A stretch of 64,000 nt of DNA, from positions 1 to 64,000 of the forward strand of contig NZ_PDCH01000002.1 in assembly GCF_003315615.1 (NCBI RefSeq), given 5' to 3'. Source of the DNA: Bifidobacterium xylocopae. Its GTDB lineage: Bacteria > Actinomycetota > Actinomycetes > Actinomycetales > Bifidobacteriaceae. The notes below the pieces were generated by a model. It saw only the letters and a list, made by a program, of their open reading frames with translations, did no database searches and was not told the origin of the DNA. This document shows positions 33,550-42,838 of the stretch, piece after piece (positions within the stretch are counted from its first letter, which is position 1; each line of letters starts with the position of its first letter). The translations under genes were made by a program, and so were the position numbers.

Positions 33550-35700
33550 ATGAAGACACGCGATCATATATTGTTCGGCGCGGCATATTACGACGAATAC
33601 CAGCCTACAACCAATCTCGACGAGGATATGCGGCTCATGCGTGAGGCGAATATGAACCTAATCCGTGTGGGTGAGGGCAGCTGGTCGCACTGGGAGCCTG
33701 AGGACGGTAAGTTCAGTCTGGACTGGTTGCAGCCGGTCCTAGACAAAGCGCAGGAGAATGGTATTCAGGCAATTATCGGCATGCCCACCTTTGCCATTCC
33801 GCAGTGGGTGGTAAGGAAGTACCCGGAGATTGCGATTACTGACGGGACAGATAACGTCCTGCCTTTCGGCGGTCGCGAAGAGCACAGTTACAGTCACCCC
33901 GTCTTCCGTTTTCTGGCCTCACGGATGATGAGGAAGATCGTAGAGCGCTATTCCAATCACCCTGCTGTCATTGGCTGGCAGCTGCATAATGAGCCCGGAC
34001 TGCACCTGAACTACTCGCGTGACGCGTTCGAAGGCTTCAAGGACTACCTGCGTCACCGGTATGGTTCAGTAGAGCGACTGAATAAGGAGTGGGGGCTGGC
34101 TTACTGGTCCCATGAGCTTTCGACATGGGATGATCTCTGGCAACCGCAGGGCAATGCCCAGCCGCAGTACGATATCGAATGGAGACGCTATCAGGCACAG
34201 CTGACCGATGAGATGCTGACATGGCAGAGGGAACTCATTCAGGCGCATTGTCGTCCGGATCAGTTCATTACGGTCAATTTTGCGCTCGGACGTGAGGCCG
34301 TGGACGAGGGAACGGCCTCTAGGCAACTGGACATTGCGGGTTCCGACCCCTATTACCGCATGCAGGATGGGCTCAAATACCCTGATTTTGACCCTGCAGC
34401 CGGCGCTTGGTATGCAAGTGGCCCCTGGTCCTTAGCACTGATGGCGGACCGTACCTACTCGTTGAAGCAGGAACCCTTCTTCGTGCTCGAAACAGATGGG
34501 GGGCCGGTAGGAGGATCCGCCGACAACCGGCCGGGTTATCACGGCCAATGGCGGCAAGCTGCTTGGCAGTTCATCTCACGCGGCGCCGACCTGATTGAAT
34601 ACTGGCACTGGCAGCAACTCCACTATGGGACTGAGACCTACTGGGGCGGCATCCTGCCGCATGACCGGAACCCAGGCCGTGTATATGAAGAAATAGCGCA
34701 GCTGGGTGCTGAACTCAGCCGGTCGGGCAGCAGGGTCACGGATTTGACACCAGACGCTGATGTGGCGATTCTGTATTCGGTAAATTCGCGTTGGGGATTG
34801 TCCTATGAGCCATACATGTCCGCCGATGGAACCGCTGACCCCCATATGGTGCGTAACCCGAAGGCATATGATCATTTGCTTGAGGCATTTTACCAAGGGG
34901 CTTATGCGGCGAGACGTCAGGTGCGGATGGTCCAAGATATCCAATTGGTGGATGCAGGCACCGGAGAAACGGTCGTGGATCCTGAGAGCTTCGCCGCAAA
35001 GAACCCTGTATTTGTCGTAGCTGGCATGTACATATCCACAGAGGCGATGTTGACCTGGCTGAAGCATTACGTTTTGGCGGGCGGCCATCTGATTCTGGGG
35101 CCTCGCTCTACTTACGCCGACTGGCTTGCCAGACCCAGGTTGGATATCAAGCCCTCTCAAATCAGTGATATGGCTAAGGTGTCCTACCAGGAGTTTTCGA
35201 ACATCAGTGCACCGTTGTCCGTCGCATCGGTTGACAGTGACTTCGAGCTCCGTAATGGGGCTGCGGCTACTGAGTGGGTGGACTGTCTGCGCAGCGAAGG
35301 AGCGCGGATTCTTGCCAGGAACAGTCATCCTCACTTTGCTCAATTCCCGCTGATAACTACGGAGAACGTTGACAAAGGCCGGTTGACGGTCGTGGGCACG
35401 GTTCCTAATACAGAACTTGCCGCGTCGATTTTTGACTACGCGCTTCCGAGCAATCCATGGGCTTACCTGCCCGAAAGTGTGACACATTCTTCTGCCGTCA
35501 ATAGTAGTGGGTATAGGATTCATTTCCTCTTCAACTGGGATTGGCAGGAACAAGAAGTTCGTCTGCCTGTCAAGTGCGCCGAGCTGAATGGTGCCACCAA
35601 TGTCGGCACTGTTGAGCTTGGTGCTTGGGACGTGGCTGTCTTGCAGGAATTGGGTGAACCTCATGACATGCGGGCAAACAATAATGAGGTGGCAGCATGA
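33550..35700 (+). CDS. Glycoside hydrolase family 42 beta-galactosidase
   Basis: 716 aa cytoplasmic enzyme. The (beta/alpha)8 barrel starts with LFGAAYYDEYQP; the acid/base is E148 in WQLHNEPGLH and the likely nucleophile is E314 in FFVLETDGGPVGG. A trimerisation domain follows (VDPESFAAKNPVFVVAGMY; GGHLILGPRSTYADW), then a small beta domain. The nucleophile context ETDGG differs from the MEQS-like form I recall in many GH42 enzymes, so specificity may be shifted. AAAAGGAG precedes the ATG at 33550. The stop overlaps the transporter start (ATGA). No signal peptide, so the substrate must be imported, in keeping with the next gene. Confidence 0.9.
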   Translation: MKTRDHILFGAAYYDEYQPTTNLDEDMRLMREANMNLIRVGEGSWSHWEPEDGKFSLDWLQPVLDKAQENGIQAIIGMPTFAIPQWVVRKYPEIAITDGTDNVLPFGGREEHSYSHPVFRFLASRMMRKIVERYSNHPAVIGWQLHNEPGLHLNYSRDAFEGFKDYLRHRYGSVERLNKEWGLAYWSHELSTWDDLWQPQGNAQPQYDIEWRRYQAQLTDEMLTWQRELIQAHCRPDQFITVNFALGREAVDEGTASRQLDIAGSDPYYRMQDGLKYPDFDPAAGAWYASGPWSLALMADRTYSLKQEPFFVLETDGGPVGGSADNRPGYHGQWRQAAWQFISRGADLIEYWHWQQLHYGTETYWGGILPHDRNPGRVYEEIAQLGAELSRSGSRVTDLTPDADVAILYSVNSRWGLSYEPYMSADGTADPHMVRNPKAYDHLLEAFYQGAYAARRQVRMVQDIQLVDAGTGETVVDPESFAAKNPVFVVAGMYISTEAMLTWLKHYVLAGGHLILGPRSTYADWLARPRLDIKPSQISDMAKVSYQEFSNISAPLSVASVDSDFELRNGAAATEWVDCLRSEGARILARNSHPHFAQFPLITTENVDKGRLTVVGTVPNTELAASIFDYALPSNPWAYLPESVTHSSAVNSSGYRIHFLFNWDWQEQEVRLPVKCAELNGATNVGTVELGAWDVAVLQELGEPHDMRANNNEVAA

Positions 35701-37007
35701 CGCATCGTAATCCCCAAGCCAACGCATTCAGTTATAATAGCGATTCAGTGGGTCTGGCAGAACACCCGAGCTGGGTCACCCCTACTGATGATCAACAACT
35801 CAAGATTCCAGTGAGGACAGGCGTGGCGCTTGCTATCGGTGTCCTGCTGTGGTTAGGTCCTTATTTGGGTTTGGTTGGCGTTTTGGTGCCCCAGCAAGTT
35901 GCCCGGATTGATCCCGCTCACAAGACCGCGGACATTGCGCTCATGTCTACGGTTGCCATGATTGTCTCAACAATTGCGAACGTCATCGAGGGAGGTCTGT
36001 CGGACCGTACGCGTTCGCGCTGGGGTCGGCGCACACCATGGATTGTCGCCGGCTCTGTCGGCACATTCGTTTGCATGCTCTTCTGGGCTCAATGCACCCA
36101 GGTGTGGCAAGTGGTGCTTTCGGACTCGGTCTATATGATTTTCCTCAATATGATTGTTGCACCCCTGATTGCAGTCATTGCGGACAGAACTTCGCCCAAA
36201 TACCGTGGGACAATCTCGTCTGTGTATGCGCTAGGGAACTCTGCGGGGCAATATGGTGGACAGATGCTGGCCTCCTTCTTCCTGCCCATACCAAAGACGG
36301 GGTTCGTCGTAATGGCGGTCATGTCACTCCTTTCAGGACCTGTTGCCGCGCTGATCCTGCGTGAACAGTCCACGAAGGGGATGTCAGTGCCAAAGGTCAC
36401 TCTGCGCACTTTCTCCGACAACTTTGTCTTTCCGACCAAGCATGTCCGTGACTATTACCTGGCGCTCTTTGGCAAGCTGTGTATGCAGACTGCCTCATTT
36501 GCGATTTCGGGCTACCAGTTATATATCCTGACAGACTACATCCTGCTTAAGGGTAAGACCTTGCAGGGTTACGTTTCTGCAATCTCAATGATTATGATGG
36601 TTACGGCCATAGTATTGTGCATAGTGGCTGGTCCTGTTTCTGACAAGTTGAAGATGCGTAAGATGCCAGTTATCGTTTCGGGTATTCTGATTGCACTCGG
36701 CTCGTATGTCCCCTACCTGACGCATGAGCCCTATATCATGCTGGTTTACGCACTGATCGTCGGCATCGGCATGGGCATGTTCAACTCCGTGGACCAGGCG
36801 CTGAACATCGAGGTGCTCCCGGACCCGCGCACTGCCGCGAAGGATTTGGGCATACTCAACATCGCAAATAATGGTGGGCAGGTGTTCGGGCCAATCTTCT
36901 CCGCCGCCGTCATTCAATATTTCGGCTATCGTGGAATCTTTCCGTTGGCCGCAGGCTTGGCCCTCATGGGCGTAATCCTGGTCTTCTTTATCCGCAAGGT
37001 CAGATAG
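35697..37007 (+). CDS. Sugar/cation symporter, MFS/GPH type
   Basis: 436 aa with about twelve helices. The loop GGLSDRTRSRWGRRTPWIVA is the conserved cytoplasmic motif of GPH-like and related disaccharide symporters. Start codon overlaps the GH42 stop by four bases, so the two proteins are made together: uptake of a beta-galactoside followed by intracellular cleavage. A hydrophilic N-terminal tail of about 35 residues precedes helix 1. Lower G+C than neighbouring core genes, suggesting that the three-gene island was acquired. Confidence 0.88.
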   Translation: MTHRNPQANAFSYNSDSVGLAEHPSWVTPTDDQQLKIPVRTGVALAIGVLLWLGPYLGLVGVLVPQQVARIDPAHKTADIALMSTVAMIVSTIANVIEGGLSDRTRSRWGRRTPWIVAGSVGTFVCMLFWAQCTQVWQVVLSDSVYMIFLNMIVAPLIAVIADRTSPKYRGTISSVYALGNSAGQYGGQMLASFFLPIPKTGFVVMAVMSLLSGPVAALILREQSTKGMSVPKVTLRTFSDNFVFPTKHVRDYYLALFGKLCMQTASFAISGYQLYILTDYILLKGKTLQGYVSAISMIMMVTAIVLCIVAGPVSDKLKMRKMPVIVSGILIALGSYVPYLTHEPYIMLVYALIVGIGMGMFNSVDQALNIEVLPDPRTAAKDLGILNIANNGGQVFGPIFSAAVIQYFGYRGIFPLAAGLALMGVILVFFIRKVR

Positions 37008-37133
37008 GAGCCATGGCTGGTATGGCGGTGAGTTAGCACTGCCTTTATTCGAGAATGGGCGTGAATGCATTTCGGCCGCATTGAGATATATGCATTTACG
37101 CCTCCCGGAGGGCGACACCGCGGCGGTGCCGGC

Positions 37134-37162
37134 TTGCCCGGGGCCGGCAGATGTGGTATTTT
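37134..37162 (+). promoter_or_regulatory. Promoter of rpmB
   Basis: TTGCCC (37134-37139), 17-base spacer, TATTTT (37157-37162), about 80 bases before the rpmB start. Confidence 0.5.
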
Positions 37163-37249
37163 GAGAAAGTTGTGTGTTTGAGCCGTGGCTTCGAGCTGCT
37201 CGCCCAACGCACGGTAGGACTTGGAAGAACGACGTCAAAGGGAGTCATC

Positions 37250-37444
37250 ATGGCAGCTCGTTGCGCAGTGTGCGGCAAAGGCCCGCGCTCTGGTTACAGT
37301 GTTTCGCATTCGCATATCCGCAATAAGCGCGTCTTCCGCCCGAACCTGCAGTCCGTGCACACCGTGGTCGACGGCGAGAACGTTCGTGTCCGCGTATGCG
37401 TCAAGTGCATCAAGGCCGGTAAGGTGCAGCGCGTGGCCGCCTGA
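37250..37444 (+). CDS. rpmB: 50S ribosomal protein L28 (bL28), zinc-binding form
   Basis: 64 aa. [18 protein letters not shown] and [14 protein letters not shown] are the bL28 signatures. Four cysteines (C5, C8, C50, C53) form the zinc ribbon of the C+ type. Many actinobacteria also carry a cysteine-free paralogue for zinc starvation; none is in this window. AAAGGGAG precedes the ATG at 37250. Monocistronic, between a good promoter and a terminator hairpin. Confidence 0.97.
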   Translation: MAARCAVCGKGPRSGYSVSHSHIRNKRVFRPNLQSVHTVVDGENVRVRVCVKCIKAGKVQRVAA

Positions 37445-37473
37445 TTGCCGGGCGGTTTTCCAGCGATACTTCG

Positions 37474-37506
37474 GACCCTTCAGGGCTTAGGCCCTGGGGG
37501 TCTTTT
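37474..37506 (+). terminator. Rho-independent terminator of rpmB
   Basis: GACCC...GGGTC outer stem with an inner CAGGGC-TTAG-GCCCTG stem, followed by TTTT at 37503-37506. Confidence 0.75.
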
Positions 37507-37561
37507 CGTATACGGCCCGGGCTCCGGGGGCTCGGATATAGTCGGGGGCACAGGAGGAGAC

Positions 37562-40090
37562 ATGCCGACGAGCGCAGCGATCAGTGCGGACAGCGCGATC
37601 TCGAACCTGCTGAGCAACAAGAGGCGGGTCAGCGCGCTTAAATCCCTGGGGCTCGAGACCGTGGGCGATGCCCTGACCTACTATCCCTTCCGTGTGACCG
37701 ACCCGGTGCCGGTATGCCCCATAGGTTCGGTGGAACTGGGCGCCCCTGCGGCTTTCGCGGCCAGGGTGGAGCAGGCCCGGGTGGTGCCCATGGGGGGCAG
37801 GAGGGGCTTTCGTCTGGATGCGACCGTTTCCGATGACGACTTCGCCCAGGCCCGGGGTGCGGCCGGATCCAAGGCCCGTCTGGTCTTCTTCTCCCACCGC
37901 AAGTCCTATATGGACTGGATGATCATGCGCCTCAAGCCAGGCGCCCAGGTGGTCCTGGCGGGCGATCCCTCGGTGTTCAACGACCAGCTGCAATTCACCC
38001 ATCCGGAGGTGCTGCTGGTCTCGGCCGGCGATGGGGAGGCGGGCGACCCGGTTCCTGCCTCGATCCGGCCGGACGCCGATTCGGTGGACCGGGCCCTGGC
38101 CAAGGTCTCCCGCCCCCGGCCCGTCTACCACGCCTCTTCCCGCATCTCCTCCGAACACATCCATGACACCATACTCGGCTTCATCCGCCTGCTGGCGGCC
38201 AGGGGTCAGGAGGATGCCGGTGGCGGGGGCGCATCCGGCGGCATCCAATCCGGATCGGGCACCTCCTCGCCGGTTCCGGATGGGCAGATCCAGGAACCAC
38301 CGATCGACGCTGGGGCCTTCGCGCGCGCCGTGCCGGACGTTCTGCCCGAACCCGTACGCATGGAAAACGGCTTGGAGCACCGCGCGCAGGCCTTTCTGGG
38401 CATGCACGACCCGGATACGGTCGACGACTTCCGCCGGGCCTTGCGCACCTTGCGTTTCGAGGAGGCCTTCGTCTCCCAGACCGCCCTGCTGCGCAGTAGG
38501 GAGGATGCACGCGCGGTATCCACATACTCATGCCCGCCGCCGGGGCCCGACTCCCTGGTCAGGCGGTTCGTGGACTCCCTTCCTTTCGAGCTGACGGGCG
38601 GCCAGCGGGCCGTGATCGGCCGCATCCAGGAGGACATGGCCCAGGAATATCCCATGCAGCGCCTCCTTCAGGGCGAGGTGGGGTCCGGCAAAACCGTGGT
38701 GGCGCTGGCCGCCATGCTCCAGGCCGTCGATGCCGGATACCAGGCCGTGTTGGTGGCGCCTACGCAGGTGCTGGCCGAGCAGCATTACGAATCCATCGGG
38801 CGGATGCTGGACGCCTTGGCTTCCGGGGGTTCCCCGGCAGGTGAGGACGCCGAGCGCCCCGACGATGATGGACGAACCCATGTGAATGCTTCGGCGCCGG
38901 TGCCTCTCGTCCTGCTGACAGGAGGCATGAGGCTGGCCGAGCGGCGGCGGGCCCTGGCCGTCCCGGCCTCCGGGGAGCCCTGCATCGTGATCGCCACCCA
39001 TGCCGCCTTCTCCAAGACATTCCAGGCTCCCCACCTGGCCCTGGCTGTCATCGACGAACAGCACCGTTTCGGCGTGGAACAGCGCGAGACCCTGCGGCGT
39101 AAGTCCGACAAGGCTCCCCACCTGCTGGTCATGACAGCGACGCCCATCCCGCGCACAGCCGCCATGACCTGGTTCGGCGACCTGGACATATCCCTGCTGA
39201 CCGAACTGCCCGGTGGACGCAAGCCTGTCCGAACATTCGTGGTCCCGGAGGCGGACGCAAGGACCATGGCGGCCATGTTCCTGCACATCCGTAAGCGGAT
39301 CGAAGCGGGGGAGCGTGCCTATGTCGTCTGCCCGCGGATCGAGGAGGACGGGGACGACGCCGCCCTGGACACGGCCTCAAAGGGCAAAGGGAAGGGACGG
39401 ACGGCTGGCGATAAGGAGGAAGGCGACTTCCTGATCGATCCCTACGGAGAAGAGGAGGAGGGCGGTGAACCCCAACCGCCCCTGCATTCGGTTGAAGAGA
39501 TGAGCCGGCGCCTGTCCTCCCTGCCCCAGTTCGCCGGTATCGGCATGGCCAGCTTGACCGGCCGCGATGACGATGAGGCCAAGACCCGGGTGATGGCCGA
39601 CTTCTCCTCCGGCAAGACGCCTGTCCTGGTGGCCACCACTGTGATTGAGGTGGGGGTGGATGTGCCCGAGGCCTCGGTCATTGTGATCTTCGATGCGGAC
39701 CGGTTTGGTCTCAGCCAGCTTCACCAGCTGCGTGGCCGGGTCGGCCGTGGCGGCACGGACTCCTGGGCCTTCCTGATTTCGCGGGCCGAGCCTGGATCAC
39801 CTGCAGCCCGACGCTTGGAAGTCATCCGCACCTCCACCGACGGTGCTGAAATCGCCGAGGCCGACATCGAGATCCGCGGCGCGGGCGACGTGCTGGGGGA
39901 CGCCCAGTCCGGCGGCCGCTCCTCCCTGAAACTCCTGCGGGTGGTCAAGGATGCCAAGGTCATCGCCCGGGCGCGCGAGCAGGCCCAGGCCCTGCTGGCA
40001 AAGGATCCGAAGCTCACGGGGGAGGTGGAGCTGGCAGGCGCCGCCCTGGACTTCATGCGGGGCAACGAGGCTTTCCTGACCTCCACCTGA
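37562..40090 (+). CDS. recG: ATP-dependent DNA helicase RecG
   Basis: 842 aa; remodels stalled forks and Holliday junctions. N-terminal wedge/OB part (SNKRRVSALKSLGLETVGDAL; DALTYYPFRVTD), helicase motif I GEVGSGKTVVA, motif Ia APTQVLAEQHYES, motif II DEQHRFGVEQRE (DEQH instead of DEEH), motif III MTATPIPRTAAMT, motif VI QLRGRVGRG. Two low-complexity insertions (around 220-260 and 620-660) make it longer than E. coli RecG (693 aa). AGGAGG precedes the ATG at 37562. rsmD follows on the same strand. Confidence 0.95.
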   Translation: MPTSAAISADSAISNLLSNKRRVSALKSLGLETVGDALTYYPFRVTDPVPVCPIGSVELGAPAAFAARVEQARVVPMGGRRGFRLDATVSDDDFAQARGAAGSKARLVFFSHRKSYMDWMIMRLKPGAQVVLAGDPSVFNDQLQFTHPEVLLVSAGDGEAGDPVPASIRPDADSVDRALAKVSRPRPVYHASSRISSEHIHDTILGFIRLLAARGQEDAGGGGASGGIQSGSGTSSPVPDGQIQEPPIDAGAFARAVPDVLPEPVRMENGLEHRAQAFLGMHDPDTVDDFRRALRTLRFEEAFVSQTALLRSREDARAVSTYSCPPPGPDSLVRRFVDSLPFELTGGQRAVIGRIQEDMAQEYPMQRLLQGEVGSGKTVVALAAMLQAVDAGYQAVLVAPTQVLAEQHYESIGRMLDALASGGSPAGEDAERPDDDGRTHVNASAPVPLVLLTGGMRLAERRRALAVPASGEPCIVIATHAAFSKTFQAPHLALAVIDEQHRFGVEQRETLRRKSDKAPHLLVMTATPIPRTAAMTWFGDLDISLLTELPGGRKPVRTFVVPEADARTMAAMFLHIRKRIEAGERAYVVCPRIEEDGDDAALDTASKGKGKGRTAGDKEEGDFLIDPYGEEEEGGEPQPPLHSVEEMSRRLSSLPQFAGIGMASLTGRDDDEAKTRVMADFSSGKTPVLVATTVIEVGVDVPEASVIVIFDADRFGLSQLHQLRGRVGRGGTDSWAFLISRAEPGSPAARRLEVIRTSTDGAEIAEADIEIRGAGDVLGDAQSGGRSSLKLLRVVKDAKVIARAREQAQALLAKDPKLTGEVELAGAALDFMRGNEAFLTST

Positions 40091-40163
40091 GCGCCGGTTC
40101 CGGCGATATCAGGACGCCGGCTATCAGTGGATATCGTCATGTGATTGAAGTGGGAGGATGAGG

Positions 40164-40772
40164 ATGCGAATCATAGCAGGCAGGTTCAAGGGGCTGCCCA
40201 TACCGTCGGCCCTCAAGGGAACCCGTCCCACGACGGACCGCACCAAGGAGGCTATGTTCTCCCGCCTGGACGCTTGGGGGGCACTTGACGGCGCCCGCGT
40301 GCTCGACCTGTACGCCGGCACCGGAGCCCTGGGTTTCGAGGCCCTGTCGCGTGGGGCCAAGACGTTGGTGGCCGTGGAGGCCTCCCGTAAGGCCGCCTCC
40401 CTGATCGGAGACAGCCTGTCCAGGCTCAAGGCCTCCCCGGCCTGGGAGCCGGACGACAGGGCCCAGGTGCTGCCGCTCAAAGCCGAGCGGTACGCGCTCA
40501 GTGGACAGCGGGGCGCCGGCGGCGCACAGGTTTTCGACCTGGTCTTCATGGACCCGCCCTATGGGTTGGGGGCCCCACAGTGCGACGCGATTGTGGACGC
40601 CCTCGTGGACGGGTGCATGGTCGGTGCCGGCAGCGTCATCATCCTGGAACGCTCCAGCCGTTCGCAGCCGCCACGGCCGCCCCGGGGTTGGACCCTGACC
40701 GAGTCCAGGGCCTACGGGGAGACGGTCGTCCACTATATCGAGCATGCCAGGACCGGTGAAGCCGCCGGATAG
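40164..40772 (+). CDS. rsmD: 16S rRNA (guanine966-N2)-methyltransferase RsmD
   Basis: 202 aa. RIIAGRFKGLPIP and RPTTDRTKEAMFS at the N-terminus, SAM-binding LDLYAGTGALGFEAL, catalytic DLVFMDPPYGLG (NPPY-type). GGGAGG lies six bases before the ATG at 40164; the ATG at 40158 would touch the ribosome site. In many genomes coaD follows rsmD; here trmD converges instead. Confidence 0.93.
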   Translation: MRIIAGRFKGLPIPSALKGTRPTTDRTKEAMFSRLDAWGALDGARVLDLYAGTGALGFEALSRGAKTLVAVEASRKAASLIGDSLSRLKASPAWEPDDRAQVLPLKAERYALSGQRGAGGAQVFDLVFMDPPYGLGAPQCDAIVDALVDGCMVGAGSVIILERSSRSQPPRPPRGWTLTESRAYGETVVHYIEHARTGEAAG

Positions 40773-40810
40773 CCGGTCCTGACGCCGGCAGGGCTGGGTT
40801 CTTCTTGGTG

Positions 40811-41740
40811 TCAGTCCGCCTGGCGCGCCGGCCGGGCAGGTGTCTTGGATTCGGGTCCTCCGACCTTGCCGGCCGCCGCCTGCCGGGGGTGGCGACCCTC
40901 GGTCTGCCATCCCAGTTCCTCCAGTTTGGCTTTGTCCTTCTTGTCCAGGCGCCGGCAGTCCAGGCGCTCGACCAGGTCCGGTCGGATGCGGGAGGTGCGC
41001 TCCAACGATTCGTCGCGCCGGAAACGGTCCACCCTGCCGTGGTCGCCGGAGGTCAGTATCTCGGGTACCACCATCCCGCGCCAGCTGGTGGGCCGGGTGT
41101 ACTGGCGGTATTCCAGGAGGGGCTCGTCTCCGGTGTAGGACTCCTCCACAATCGACTCCGGGTTGCCCATGAATCCGGGCAGTAGGCGGGTGATGGCCTC
41201 CATCATGACCGAGACCGCCACCTCACCACCGTTGAGCACGTAGTCGCCGATGGAGTATTCGCGTACGTCGAAGCCTTGCGACCGGTAGTAGTCAGGAATG
41301 CGGGCATCGTAGCCTTCGTAGCGGCCGCATCCGAAGACCAGACGGTCCACCTGCGCCAGCTCCGTGGCGTCGGACTGGGTGAACAGGGGCGCGGACGGGT
41401 TCGGGAAGATGAGCACAGGCTTGCCGTCGGCGGTCGCGGGTCTTCCCTTGGCCTCATCCGACCCATGGGCCGATACGGTATCCGCGTGCCGCGCTTGTAC
41501 GTCGCATGCGTCCACCCCGAGCAATTCGTCCAGACATTCGGCCCAGACCTGCGGTTTCATGACCATGCCTGCCCCGCCACCCACCGGCGTATCGTCGACC
41601 GAATGGTGCACATCGTGGGTCCAGTCGCGCAGGTTGTGCGTCTGCACGTCTAGCAGGCCCTTATCCTGGGCCTTGCCCAGCAGGCTCAGACGCATCACGT
41701 CGAAGTATTCGGGAAACACGGAAACGATGTCGATCTTCAT
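40811..41740 (-). CDS. trmD: tRNA (guanine37-N1)-methyltransferase
   Basis: 309 aa; methylates G37 next to the anticodon to prevent frameshifts. KIDIVSVFPEYFDV at the start, PVGGGAGMVMKP, the SAM-knot motifs LVFGCGRYEGYDAR and YSIGDYVLNGGEVAV. An insertion of about 30 residues (80-110) and a basic C-terminal tail (about 40 residues) are extra. No Shine-Dalgarno; TAGAGT lies six bases before the ATG, so the mRNA may be leaderless. In most bifidobacteria trmD lies near rimM-rpsP; here the lut operon sits between them on the other strand. Confidence 0.95.
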   Translation of the reverse strand: MKIDIVSVFPEYFDVMRLSLLGKAQDKGLLDVQTHNLRDWTHDVHHSVDDTPVGGGAGMVMKPQVWAECLDELLGVDACDVQARHADTVSAHGSDEAKGRPATADGKPVLIFPNPSAPLFTQSDATELAQVDRLVFGCGRYEGYDARIPDYYRSQGFDVREYSIGDYVLNGGEVAVSVMMEAITRLLPGFMGNPESIVEESYTGDEPLLEYRQYTRPTSWRGMVVPEILTSGDHGRVDRFRRDESLERTSRIRPDLVERLDCRRLDKKDKAKLEELGWQTEGRHPRQAAAGKVGGPESKTPARPARQAD

Positions 41741-42058
41741 GCCCTCACTCTAGCGGCCTCCCCGGTCCCGGTCGCCGCTGAACGGGTCGGTCTGGGCTGT
41801 CGGGGGACGCCCACCAGGGCTTGAGAGTGGCATAGGTCACACCACGAATTATGAAGATTGTCCTGAAACCGGGTGTCAAGGGCCTTAAGCGGTGAGATGA
41901 TTGTTGGGTGTGCTCTTGACTGTGGCCCATCAACGCCGTATGGGCCCGGTCGTTTTCGGATGTACGCGCTGGAACGGGCCCAGTGCCCCTATCGATGCGC
42001 GGGCTGCCGTGGAGCGGTACGTGGATACATGGATATATGCGACACCAAAGGGGTAGGC
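41741..42058. other. Gap between trmD and lutABC with a candidate lut promoter
   Basis: About 320 bases without a supported gene. TTGACT (41916-41921), 17 bases, TATGGG (41939-41944) is the best promoter for lutABC and would leave a leader of about 110 bases. No Rex-, FNR- or LutR-like palindrome was recognised. Confidence 0.4.
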
Positions 42059-42838
42059 ATGAAAGTCGTCATCTTCTCCACCTGCGTGGTGGATCTGATG
42101 TTCCCGAACGTAGGCAAGGCCATGGTCGAGGTGCTGGAGCGTTTCGGCTGTGAGACCTTCATGCCCATGCGGCAGATCTGCTGCGGGCAGCCCACCTTCA
42201 ACTCCGGCTATATCGCGGAGACCAAGCACGTGATGCACAACGAGGTCGACGCTTTGCTGAGTGTGGACGCCGACTACATCGTGGGGCCTGCCGGCTCGTG
42301 CGTGAACATGCTCAAGGAGCTGCCCTTCCATCTCAAGGGCGAACCCGCATACCAGGCCAAGGCCCAGGCGGTGGCCGACAAGACCTATGAATTCTCCCAG
42401 TTCCTCTACCGGGTGCTCGGTGTCGAAAACGCAGGCGCCGAACTGGACGCTGTGGCCACATACCACCGCTCCTGCCACATGACGCGGCTGCTGGGGGAGC
42501 GCACCAGCCCATTCGTGCTGCTTGACCATGTCAAGGATCTGAAGATGATCCCTCTGCCGCATATCGAGAATTGCTGCGGTTTCGGCGGTATGTTCTCGAT
42601 GAAGGAGCCGGAGATCTCCAGGCAGATGGTGGATGAGAAAGTCAACGATGTGATCTCAACGAACGCATCCGTCCTGATATCCTGCGACCCGGGCTGCCTG
42701 ATGAACATCGGCGGCCGCTTCAACCGCCGGGGCGAGAAAATCACGATCATGCACCTGGCCGAGGTACTCAACCACAACGTGGACCTGAGTCGTGTGACCT
42801 ATGTGGACACCCGGGAGAAGGAGGGGGTGCTGGCATGA
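42059..42838 (+). CDS. lutA: Lactate utilisation protein A
   Basis: 259 aa, one of three subunits of the L-lactate dehydrogenase complex LutABC (YkgEFG), which oxidises L-lactate to pyruvate with iron-sulfur centres. Two cysteine-rich CCG domains: ICCGQPTFNSGY near residue 40 and NCCGFGGMFSMK near 180, plus TYHRSCHMTR and SCDPGCLMNIGG. GGGGTAGGC precedes the ATG at 42059. The stop overlaps lutB by ATGA. An electron acceptor is required in vivo, which is notable for a mainly fermentative genus. Confidence 0.93.
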   Translation: MKVVIFSTCVVDLMFPNVGKAMVEVLERFGCETFMPMRQICCGQPTFNSGYIAETKHVMHNEVDALLSVDADYIVGPAGSCVNMLKELPFHLKGEPAYQAKAQAVADKTYEFSQFLYRVLGVENAGAELDAVATYHRSCHMTRLLGERTSPFVLLDHVKDLKMIPLPHIENCCGFGGMFSMKEPEISRQMVDEKVNDVISTNASVLISCDPGCLMNIGGRFNRRGEKITIMHLAEVLNHNVDLSRVTYVDTREKEGVLA

